NCBI RefSeq assembly: GCF_905147045.1
Contig: NC_065914.1
Span: 3,968,001-4,032,000 of the forward strand
Source: Nymphalis io
Lineage: Eukaryota > Arthropoda > Insecta > Lepidoptera > Nymphalidae
Direction: 5' to 3'
DNA: 64,000 bases
In this document: positions 1-10,000 of the stretch, piece after piece
How positions within the stretch are numbered: position 1 is the first letter of the stretch
Layout: the number at the start of each line of letters is the position of its first letter
Program-made: the position numbers and the translations under genes
Notes under the pieces: generated by a model
Told to the model about the DNA's origin: nothing
Seen by the model: the letters and a program-made list of their open reading frames with translations, nothing else
The model's database searches: none

Positions 1-34
1 TGACATGTTCCGCGGGTGTAAGCGGCAGCGTCAC

Positions 35-87
35 CTGGCATGGGCTGGGTGCATCGCGTCCTCTTGCTCGCCCACCACGAGAACTTC
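35..87 (-). CDS. possible internal exon of an unidentified gene (partial)
   Basis: On the minus strand a pyrimidine-rich tract ending in TTTATTACAG is followed by 53 GC-rich bases and then GTGACG, a possible donor. The first frame is open (starts EVLVVGEQED) and so is another. The base composition resembles the true exons further right and differs from the surrounding AT-rich DNA. The protein is too short to identify and the rest of the gene would lie left of the window. It could be chance. Confidence 0.3.
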
Positions 88-91
88 CTGT

Positions 92-590
92 AATAAAGAA
101 AGATGGTTAATTGAGTGAGGATTTTGAAAGAGAGGTAAGACAAGACGAATTATAACTCGTATTTTAGCAAAATGACAGTGATGTTGCGGTTTTGACTAGG
201 ATATAGCATATGTTCTGAAATGCTTTTACTGGTAGACTGATTTCCCGCCATCACATTGAGGTATTCATGTGATTTTTTATATGAGTGACTGAAGCTCTTA
301 AAAAAATGCCTAATCAGTTCTTAAGATTCTCTAATCCACTCTGCCACAATACTTATGAGCAAGTGGTACAGCAGCATTCTTCTACAAAACAGCTTTGGAA
401 ACTAAAAAAAACTAACAATAATTATACAAAAAGAGATGATTCTGTTCTATTAATCGCGAGAGATTGAGATATTTAGATTTAGTGAATTTATTTTGATTAT
501 GAAAACAAATGATTATCTACTATGATGCCATCCATATACTTTGTTATAAGTAAATAAAAGAACCAGCTTTTAAAAGTTTCATTGCTGGTC
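92..590. other. AT-rich intergenic, nothing recognised
   Basis: No exon with acceptable splice sites, no repeat family of this window and no RNA gene was recognised. The 60-codon open frame at 285-467 has low-complexity, non-coding-like composition. Confidence 0.5.
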
Positions 591-594
591 TAAG

Positions 595-790
595 AATTCT
601 ATAGGAGAAAGCTTGGAAGGTTCAGACCTTATTCCACCACATTCTAGATTAGTGGATACAATGTGACAGATGTTTCTTTGACATAAGCAGATTTCCTCAC
701 GATATTTTTCTTTACCGCAAAAATCCAATTTTCTGGGTTTGAACGCTCAATCTTCGATTAAGACTCTCGTTAACCAACCACAGAACCATC
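595..790 (-). repeat. degraded tRNA-derived SINE (SINE-C family)
   Basis: Reading on the minus strand it keeps the body of the SINE-C family: the CGTGAGGAAA-like segment, the 'ccaccacattctag' remnant of the CCACCACGCTGCTCC block, and a tRNA-like head close to 750-785. It is strongly diverged, so an old copy. Confidence 0.5.
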
Positions 791-1260
791 TCTCTTAACT
801 GATTAATGTACAATACTCACTCAATTCAAACAGCGTTGTAAAAATAAATACATTCCATATTCATTTTAAAACTGTCACCGTCCATTGTTCAAGGTTGCAT
901 TATCTGTGGAATAAAAAAAGATGCGATTTTTTTCTGGTTCAAGTTTCTTAATGATTTTTTCCAAGATTTCTGAAAAAGAGTTCTGAGCTCGTGTAAAATG
1001 AATCGAAATCAAAAATATAATAACTCTTAAAAGCACTGTTAAACGAAACCGACAAAAATCAAAAGATGATTTTGGCTTGGAAATAAAAACTACATACAAT
1101 ACTACATACATACAATATAAAATTGACTTTACAGAATATAAATTTGTGTTTTCAACACACAAACGTTTCTTAAATTACCTTAAACTGTCAATAAATTCAT
1201 GCAGACATTGAACGAACCATATATATCTATTTTTTTATTTCATATATATGTAAATAAATC

Positions 1261-1540
1261 GACTGGTGGTAGAGCTTTGTGCAAGCTCGTCTGAGTAGGT
1301 ACCACCCACTCATCAGATATTCTACCGCAAAACAGCAGTACTTGGTATTGTTGTGTTCCGGTTTGAAGGGTGAGTGAGCCAGTGTAATTACAGGCACAAG
1401 GGACATAAAATCTTAGTTTCCAAGGTTGGTGGCGCATTTGCGATGTAAGCGATGGTTAACTTACAATCCCAATGTCTGTGGGCGTTAGTGTCCACTTACG
1501 ATCAGGCCCACATGCTCGTCCGCCTACCTATATTATACAA
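1261..1540 (+). repeat. SINE-A copy (Metulj-like), forward
   Basis: Starts at the family 5' end (ACTGGTGGTAGAGCTTTGTG) and runs through the GGTACCACCCACTCATCAGA, GGCACAAGGGACATAA and GTTGGTGGCGCATTTGCGA blocks to the CCGCCTACC end. This about 290-bp family is the commonest repeat in the window. I believe it belongs to the butterfly SINE group called Metulj, from memory of its 5' end. Open frames inside it are not genes. Confidence 0.75.
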
Positions 1541-1751
1541 AAAAATTATCAACATGTTCGCGAGTGAGCCAGTATCAGGCTCAAGGGACATCGCCTCCAG
1601 GTTATTTCAAATTAAAAAAATATATATATTCTGCTATTGTTTTGTTTGTAATAGTAAAGGATGAGTTATTCTCAGTGTTTATTTCCAAACCGTTGGTAGA
1701 TTTATGACAAAATAAGTAAGTGTAACGCTTCTATATTGAATAAAGATTTTT

Positions 1752-1865
1752 GACTTTAAGTTCCAAAGGTTGGTGGCGCATTGGCGATATAAGAGACAGT
1801 TAATGTTTCTAAAATTGTCTGTGGGCGTTGCAGTCCACCTACCATCAAGAACCTCATATACCACT
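1752..1865 (+). repeat. SINE-A 3' fragment
   Basis: Retains the 'ttccaaaggttggtggcgcattggcgat' to 'ccacctaccatcaagaacc' section of SINE-A only; the 5' half is missing. Confidence 0.6.
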
Positions 1866-1869
1866 CTAT

Positions 1870-3805
1870 ATTAAATTAAAAAAACAGTATTTAATTATAT
1901 ACAAAGAAAGCAATTAATAAAAAAATTGAAGCTCGTGAATGGACTTCAAATTAAAACGTCTAATTGACGATATTCTTGATACTTTATGTTAGTGCTCGAG
2001 TCGTTTATTTATAAAATAATGGTAAATAATATTTCATTCATTATCGCATTAATTACGAAACGAATTTATAATATTCCGAATTTGCTTTATCGAGACTTTT
2101 CCAGATTGACCTTTGTTGACACACAAAAAAAAGTTATAAATTAAAAAAAAAACTGTATGCAATGACACCGTTACAAAATAAATATTTTTATGAAATATTG
2201 TATACAGTATTTTTGTTAAAAATATAAAATTAATGATAAAGATTTAAATATGTAAAATAAAAATAACTTAAAAATTCACCTAACACATGGTGTAAGTATA
2301 ATTGTTTATTAATAGATAATAAATTATATTTAAGTAAATAGTCTGTCCGCATGACCTAGGTCACCCATGTATCTACTGGGTAAATGTCATTTGAGAAAAT
2401 TAGGTCAGCGCACCTTCGGTTTTTAAATCTAATCATTTAAAAAAATACAACAAAATCGCTACGGCATATAAAAAAAATAACTGTGTATTACAACATTATT
2501 CCTAAACAAAAAAAATAAATAAAAAACAATAAAATATCATTGCATTCTGCACTAATTCATTTTCATTAAATAAAATAAAATATATTTTCTATACATAATA
2601 CTAAGAAATACATTGATATGTTTTATGTGCAATATTTTAAAAATAGAATTTATAGATTAAAAAGGTTACGAAAAATCGTTACTTACTTCTCGTCCAGGGA
2701 AAGTAGGTTGTATATGTATTTTCTTCACAAAAACATTTGTTTTTACAATAACACTGTACAAGATGATATTTAAGAGGCGTTAACGTATTTAATTGATTTG
2801 TTTTTCACAATTTTTATTGTTAATTTTATAGCGCAAGTGTCCTTGCTCGCTGATCACACCCCGGCTGCTGTTGTGTAGGGGAACGGAGAAATCTATAGAG
2901 TATGTATTCAATGTTTTTCTTTTAGTCGAATATTTAACTTATAAATTTTATTTTCATTACGCACTTAATTTACAGGAATGAAATGTTTATAAAAATAATT
3001 TTAATTATAGAAATATAAACAGATTAAAATATTACAGAAGTAGACATCTAACAAAAAAATTATTTTAATCAAATTTTGAGTTACTTATTGGCAATTAAGA
3101 GTATTTTTTCAAAAAACTGGGAAAGAAATACTTTTATATGTTTATAATGATTTAAATAAATATAGATTTATATACTTGGAATTAAAATGTAACGTACATT
3201 ATAATTTTATTATTTCCATACAACTTTAAAATATTTCCTTAAATAAAATCAAATAAGTATTTATTGCAACGAGTACTTGCTAAAACAGTACACTGTTGAA
3301 ATTTAATAAAATAACAGCTCCATATGATTCATTATTCTAAATCAGCATCCCTCCATCTCATTTAAAGCTATAACTGCGCATGCGTAAAAATCCAAATCGA
3401 CACCCATTCCGTTTTCCAACAACACGAAAATAAAACTGTGTCTGTCACAAACATATGATAGTTTAGCACGCTCGAACACAGAACATGACACAGTGTTTAA
3501 TCGTCGAGCAATGTTATTGGAATTTAGTTAGCTATAGAGCTTTATCATGATTGTATATAGTTTAAAATAATATATAAAAATAATAAAATAGAAAATCAAT
3601 TATTAGTAATATATCGAATTAATTGATAAACGTAATATTTGTCTATGATCCCATAGATAATTCATATCTTAGTGTCTATGATAAGGTTTTATCTGTATAT
3701 TTGACAGTACGTGTGTGTCTATGGCTTACGTCAGATGGCCTCACGGACTGACTAACGAGATTTCCGAAAGTACAGGTGAAACTTGAATTTTAGTATATTT
3801 TTGTT
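1870..3805. other. AT-rich intergenic, nothing recognised
   Basis: Very AT-rich with homopolymer runs. The only compositional exception is a short GC-richer island around 2830-2890. On the minus strand it is preceded by a CCTACACAACAG acceptor-like site, but no convincing coding frame follows. Confidence 0.45.
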
Positions 3806-3807
3806 TT

Positions 3808-4101
3808 TTTTTTTTTATAGAATAGGAAGATGGACGAGCATATGGGCCACCTGATGGTAAGTGGTCACCCAACGCCCTTAGACATTGGCATTGTTAGAAA
3901 TGTTAACCATCGCTTACATATCCAATGCGCCACCAACCTTGGGAACTAAGATTTTATGTCCCTTGTGCCTGTAATTACACTGGCTCACTCACCCTTCAAA
4001 CCGGAACACAACAATAACAAGTACTGCTGTTTTGCGGTAGAATATCTGATGAGTGGGTAGTACCTACCCAGACAAGCTTGCACAAAGCCCTACCACCAGT
4101 T
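3808..4101 (-). repeat. SINE-A copy, reverse, near full length
   Basis: Begins with the complement of the A-rich tail (T12, then ATAGAATAGGAAG) and ends with CCCTACCACCAGT, the complement of the SINE 5' end. All family blocks are present with few differences, so it is relatively young. Confidence 0.8.
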
Positions 4102-4517
4102 TAATAATAGTTTTGTTTCTGCTTTCGCTACCTAGACGCTAACTAAATTTACGCAAATGCTATTAAAAAAATCATCTTACATTTGAAACTTAATATTTTA
4201 ATTAAGTTAAGAAATTAGAGACTTTTAATTAAGCAGTTAACATTTATGTTGTTTAGCCGTACAAAGTCGAAACGGGCAGCTGGTCTTTATGTACATATAT
4301 ATATAGATACCAGCTGAAACTGCGGCTTCACCCGTGTGCAATTCGTTTCGTGACAAGAATCCTTGTTCAGCTATATATGTTATTACGGAGAAGCGATATT
4401 TTGGTTTAAAAACCGTTGGACTGCAACGCAAAAGCTTAATCCGGTACGCACTTCCGTTTCGAAGTTTTATATGTAATTAATATATTTTTTTAACTTTAAT
4501 TCCCAATTTAATTTAAT

Positions 4518-6172
4518 TTGGTTCCCAAAAAAGGGGATCGGTCTGACCCGGCAAATTATCGACCAATAGCTATCACCTCAGTACTTTGTAAGATGATGGA
4601 ACGGATTCTAAACAACCAACTGATCCATTACCTAGAAGATCACTGTCTAATTAATGATGGTAGGGCTTTGTGCAAGCTCGTCTGGGTAGGTACCACCCAC
4701 TCATCAGATATTCTACCGCAAAACAGCAATACTTGATATTGTTGTGTTCCGGTTTGAAGGGTGAGTGAGCCAGTGTAATTACAGGCACAAGGGACATAAA
4801 ATCTTAGTTCCCAAGGTTGGTGGCGCATTGGATATGTAAGCGATGGTTGACATTTCTTACAATGCCAATGTCTAAGAGCGTTGGTGACCACTTACCATCA
4901 GGTAGCCCATATGCTCGTCCGCCTTCCTATTCTATAAAAAAAAAAAAAAGATCGTCAGTACGGGTTTCGACCAAAACGGTCCACAGGTGATCTTCTAGCG
5001 TACGTAACACACCTCTGGGGTGAAGCTATCGACAAGCATGGAGAATCGTTGGCTGTCAGCTTCGATATCTCCAAGGCTTTCGACAGGGTCTGGCACAGAA
5101 GTCTTCTCTCCAAGCTACCGGCATATGGTCTGCCTGCTCAGCTATGCACCTGGATTGCCAGCTTCCTACACAAGCGTAGCCTTCGTGTTTTAGTAGATGT
5201 TTGCGCTTCACAATTCTATGTAGTGAATGCTGGGGTCCCCCAGGGATCTGTGCTATCTCCCACACTCTTTCTTTTGCATATCAATGATATGCTCTCCCTT
5301 GGGAACATACATTGCTATGCAGATGACAGTACAGTGCATGGTGGATACCACGGACGCGCAGTGGCTGGGCGGGCGGAAACTGAGGAGAGGCGGGAGAATC
5401 TTGTCATTGAACTCGATAGGACGTTAGAGCTCATCGCCAAATGGTGTTCTGATAATCTTGTTGAGTTTAATGCCAAGAAAACACAGGTATGCGCTCTCAC
5501 AGCGAAAAAGTCACCATTTTACCCTCATCCCTCCCTCTGTGGCATACCGCTGATGATACAAAGCAAAATCGCCATGCTGGGGATGGACGTTCGCTGCGAC
5601 CTTAGTCCAAGGGATTACATCGAGGCTATTATAAAACAGCTTCACGAAAACTCGGAGTTCTAAACAAGGTGCGGCGTTTTTTCACGCCACAACAACTGTG
5701 CCTGTTATACAAAACACAGGTACGGTCTTGCGTTGAATATTGCTCGCACCTTTGGGATGGCTCCGCTAAGTACCTACGGGAGGCCTTGGACCGGTTGCAG
5801 CGACGTGTAGTACGCATTATTGGCGACGTAAAGGTCACAAACACCCTTGAACCTTTACAATTGCGTCGCGAGATAGCAGCACTGAGCGCTTTCTATCGAC
5901 TGTATCACGGCGAGTGCTCTGAGGAATTATTCTCTCTAATTCCTGCTTCCCCCTTCCTTCTTAAGTCCACGCGAGCTGGTTCTCGATGTCACTGCCTAAC
6001 TGTGACATCAATTCCATCGCGCACAAAGAAATTTGGCAACTCCTTTCTTTGTCGCACTACCAAAAAATGGAATTCCTTACCAGCTCACGTGTTCCCCTCC
6101 TCTTACAACCCGGGTTCATTCAAACGAGGCCTGAAGAGGCATCTTGCGGGCCGGCAAGGCGGTGACGGCTAG
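4518..6172 (+). pseudogene. LINE reverse transcriptase remnant, broken ORF2
   Basis: Three pieces of one RT reading frame. 4518-4654 encodes the region with PANYRPIAITSVLCKMMERI. 4950-5663 resumes at RQYGF and carries FDISKAFDRVWH (RT motif A), AGVPQGSVLSP (motif B) and CYADDST (motif C, catalytic YADD). 5669-6172 encodes the C-terminal part with QLCLLYKTQVRSCVEY and WNSLP. The SINE disrupts the first junction. The second is a frameshift that one additional A in the AAAA run near 5637 would explain. The protein would be non-functional, and the upstream endonuclease domain is absent. Confidence 0.8.
4655..4949 (+). repeat. SINE-A copy nested in the LINE
   Basis: Full-length forward SINE-A from GGTAGGGCTTTGTGCAAGC to CCTATTCTATAAAAAAAAAAAAA. 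It lies between LINE codons for ...LIND and RQYGF, with GAT on both sides. The long pure A tail and near-consensus body suggest a young insertion, later than the LINE. Confidence 0.85.
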
Positions 6173-6282
6173 TACAGAACATTCTTCCCGACTGTACTGG
6201 CCGTCGTCGCGTTTGGACTCTACTACAACTTACCATCAGGTGGAGTAGAGTCATTTGCCATCCCGGACATATAAAAAAAAAT

Positions 6283-6749
6283 CCTTGTCAAAAAATGCAA
6301 ATATTATTGATACAGAGAAAAACAGTTTAAATTAAAAGATACCCGATACGTGAATGCGCGGGAACTTTATAAAAGTTTTCAGTTACACGTGAAGCCCATC
6401 TTCTGGGTCAGAATTACATAAACTATATTTTCTTCCAGAAATTAAACAAGGTTTCCAAATTTATCTATAAAAAATGTATATATTTATTAAATCAACCCCT
6501 TAACATGTTAAATAAAAATTTAAAAAAAATCGTAAAAGTGACTTTAAAAATCGAACTCGAAAACGAGACACGATAAAATGTCCCGAAGCTTTCAACGCAA
6601 CAAATTCAAAGGAAAAATATTGCCCGCATCAATTTCAATCCAAACACTAATAAATTGGCATCTCTCAACGACGTACTCGCACACAGCTAGACAGTTTATT
6701 AATAGCGGACATATTTTGTAAATCTCGACTTAAGATTCACCCTCTGAAT
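6283..6749. other. 5' flank of nautilus
   Basis: AT-rich upstream DNA between the LINE tail and the bHLH gene. It contains one perfect CACGTG E-box (6386-6391) and a TTTATAAAA-like stretch near 6367. No repeat family was recognised, so this about 470 bp is the only candidate proximal promoter sequence not of transposon origin. Confidence 0.4.
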
Positions 6750-6754
6750 TCAGT
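6750..6754 (+). promoter_or_regulatory. nau: candidate initiator (TCAGT) for nautilus
   Basis: TCAGT matches the common arthropod initiator and lies 62-66 bases before the ATG, a reasonable 5' UTR length. No clear downstream promoter element follows and no TATA box lies at the expected distance. A 5-base match in AT-rich DNA is weak evidence. Confidence 0.25.
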
Positions 6755-6815
6755 GTGTCGTGTGTCGCGATGCGCGGCGCGCGGGAAATTTAAAAAAAAA
6801 ACTGTCAGTGTCAAA

Positions 6816-7058
6816 ATGAGCTACAGTGCTTTATATGATAATTATAACTACGAAAAAGTGACGGATAAAAATGATTGTTGCGATAAAGAATCGATTAATA
6901 GTCAGAGTGTCGAGTTGAAAGAGGAAGATCACATCCAGCACGTGCTTGGACCCAGCAGGAGGTGTTTGGCTTGGGCTTGTAAGGCTTGCAAGCGGAAAAC
7001 AGCGGCCGTTGATCGGCGGAAAGCGGCGACGCTACGCGAACGACGTAGGTTACGGAAA
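6816..7058 (+). CDS. nau: nautilus exon 1 (Cys-rich motif and basic region)
   Basis: Encodes 81 codons from the start ATG to the Lys closing the basic region. It ends exactly before GTAGGT at 7059, a phase-0 donor; reading through would give VGFI then stop. The N-terminal part (MSYSALYDNYNYEK) is unconserved apart from an acidic stretch before HVLGPSRR. Confidence 0.9.
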
Positions 7059-10000
7059 GTAGGTTTTATTTGACAGTTTTAACCGTTTTTCGTTTGAAAA
7101 CTATATATTTGATAAAACTGAAGTTTTTTTAAAGCGGTTTGTTGTTGTATTTTTTAAATATTTTCATGATTTAAAGATGCGAACGAAATAAGTTGGTAGA
7201 AGTTAACGTGTAATGTCTTAGTTCTTGTATTAAGTTTATTAGTAGCTTTAAATGGTGATTTCAACTTTTTTTACTGTTTTAATTTTAATTAATTTTTAAC
7301 TATTACAAAGTATTTTTTTTTCAATAATCTTATATATTAAAAATATTATTGATTCTTTATTTTTATATTTAAAAATATTCGCATTGTAATAGTAACATTG
7401 GATGTCCTGCTACAATTGCTTTCTCTCTTCATAAGGAGATTGTCTATAATCCATGTACCATTCTAGATGTGGTTGATCAGTAGCGTAGCTTATAAAGGCC
7501 CCGTTGCAGCGTTGCATTTGGTACAGATCCCGCCAAAATTTTACATGACACCTTTCTTTCCTTGTAACATATAATGATAATTAAGTTACAATAACAATCA
7601 AAATTGGTATGCAAAAATATATAAAATTTATCTCCCTCTCATTAAGGGGCATTGGTACACCGCACTGCCTTGCCTTATGATAGCTATGCCACTGGTTAAT
7701 GGAAACACATATGACGGAATTCAAAATAATCAAAAAGGAAAACTGGCATTCCAAATGGCATGAATAAAAAAACTACGTATAAAAAGTTAATTTTATTCGA
7801 ACATATGGTGCTTGCTAATCACAGACTAAAGAACTGTGAAAAGCTTAATCCACTGTTAGCGCTTCTAACATTAGAATGTGTGTGGTTGTTTATTTGTTCA
7901 TAATTGGAGCTCGTCTGGGTAGGTACCACCTACTCATCAGATGTTCTATCACAAAACAGCAGTACTTAGTCAGTATTGTCGTGTTCCGGTTTAAAGGGTG
8001 ACTGAGCGAGTAATTACAGGCACGAGTCCCTCGTTAACATCTTAGTTACCAAGGTTGGTTGCGCATTGGCGATGTAAGCGATGGTTAACATTTCTTACAA
8101 TTCCAATGTCTAAGGGCGTCGGTGACCACTTTCCATCAGGTGACCCATAGCCTCGTCCGCCTACCTATATTAAATTTAAATTGTACGCCACGGATTTTTG
8201 TGTTCGCTAGGTTAGCTCCTTTAATTGCAAATTTAAATTGAATCAGCAATGCTATTATAATAATAATTTGCACATGTTGCTGGCTGGTTATAAAAGTGCC
8301 GGTGTTGAAAAAAGTACGTTCCAAATTGTCGACTGACGATGAGGATTGTTTTAAAAGAATACAACTTTTTACGACATATTGTGTCACACTCTAAATTAAA
8401 CTATCTATCATACTTTTACTTTATAAAAAGAATCTCCAACTAAAAACGTTTTTTGCATTTATTTCGCGAACAAATACTGGTAGCGTTTTGAATTAACATT
8501 CTTTCTAATGGTAAATCCATCAAAACTTTACGATAGAACTAATTATTCCTTGCTGATTAGTTTACAAAATTCTGAGGAAGACAAATTAAAAGTAACAATA
8601 AAGGTTTTTTTGCTTAGTTGCCGGTTTTTTGCTAAGCAAAAGAGTTTATATATATTTTTTGTATCTCGAAAACGGTTCTAACGATTTGACACAAGTTTGT
8701 ATTAAGATATGGTTTTGCTTATTAAGTTTATCTATATGCCCGTTTCCAAAAAAACCTTCGGTCGCCCAGTACTATAATATAAAACATTAAACTATGAAAA
8801 TAACGAAATAGCACCAAATATTATCAATGTAAATTGAATAAATTATTCCTGTACATTGTACGAGAAGTGTTAAATGAACTTTATTTTATATTTAAAATAG
8901 GTAGTAGCGACGAGGAGGACGAAGGTAAGTGGTCACCCATAGACATTGTTACTGTAAGATTATTATATAATCTGACTGCCTCGTTGGTCTAGTAGCTAAA
9001 TGTAAGGCCTTAGAACCGGAGGTCCTGGGTTTAATTCCTAGGTCGCGCCATTAAAAAGTTATTGACACACTCTTTTCCAATCGGAGTAGGAGTACAGGTA
9101 AACAAACCGTAGATTTACAAATTGCATGCGATTTTCTAATTGTTCTGTTGTATAACGCACTATAAATAGTTCTTGATTAATTTACCTTTATTCATAATAA
9201 AACACTATTCCACTTAACTAGTTATAACCACATTAATTTAACTTACGAAGTCCCGATTGCAACTTCGTGGACATTGAAAACGCCATTTTTTCGCGAGTCC
9301 ACAGTGAATATCATAGATTATTCAAGATCTCGACCAATGATATCGCTGTCAAAGTTGTTTATTTGGGTTTACTCTTCGTGTGGTTGGAATAGGCTATATA
9401 TCCTACTCATAAGTCATATGTATCCCTATGGCGGACTGTCAATATTATCTTATCAAGAATATTGGGATGAGATCATAGACAATTGATTATCTTTTAAAGA
9501 TTTGACATATTCCTATATGTTATATACTTGACTGCCTCGTTGGCTTGATGTAAGGCCCTAGACCTGGAGGTGCTGGGTTCAATTCCCAGGTCGGACCAAT
9601 AAAAAGTTATTGAGTTTTTCTGTCAGAAAATTCTCAGTAGCATCCCGGAGTCTGTTGCAAGTTGGAAGTGTGTACACTCCCGTGCCTCGGAAAGCACGTA
9701 AAGCCGTTGGTCCTGCGCCTGAACTCTTTCCGGTCGTGTCGGATTGCCGTCCTATCGGATTATGAGAGTTAAAGCATAGATATAATAGATAGTGCACCTG
9801 TGTTTGCGCACACACTATAATATGCCCTGCGCAGTTGGCTCTCTTGAGATTGGCCGCCGTGGCGAAATCGGTCTGGAGGACATTATTATGTACTATATGA
9901 AACATTATTTATTATATATGTTGTATAGATATATATTTATTTATTGAGAAAGCGACACAAAGAAATGTTTTATATAACATCGCGCCTAAGAAACCGACCC

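Larger units (their letters stand above)
4508..6280 (+). mobile_element. 5'-truncated Jockey-type LINE, interrupted by a SINE
   Basis: A non-LTR retrotransposon fragment: the second half of the reverse transcriptase, a C-terminal domain, a short 3' UTR and an A-rich end (ATATAAAAAAAAA). It is truncated before the fingers region of the RT. A SINE-A copy sits inside it at 4655-4949, and a single-base deletion breaks the frame near 5636. The 3' UTR contains ACTTACCATCAGGTGG, a motif shared with SINE-A. It ends about 535 bp before the nautilus start codon. Clade assignment (Jockey superfamily) is from the RT motifs and is tentative. Confidence 0.8.

Noticed and set aside
1240..1437. Recurrent 'protein' with MRHQPWELRFYVPCACNYTG and SLTLQTGTQQYQVLLFCGRI, open at several places (also 4640-4891, 26039-26272, 41111-41314, 62998-63210)
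   Set aside because: It is the translation of the SINE-A body in one frame. It appears wherever a young copy lies, begins and ends at random flanking bases, and other copies carry stops.
6753..6815. Upstream start for nautilus giving 21 extra residues
   Set aside because: The codon at 6753 is GTG, there is no in-frame ATG before 6816, and CAAAATG is a strong start context.
9529..9605. tRNA genes suggested by A- and B-box pairs at SINE-B, SINE-C and SINE-D heads
   Set aside because: Each is continuous with a repeated non-tRNA body, stems do not pair throughout, and the copies differ at anticodon positions.
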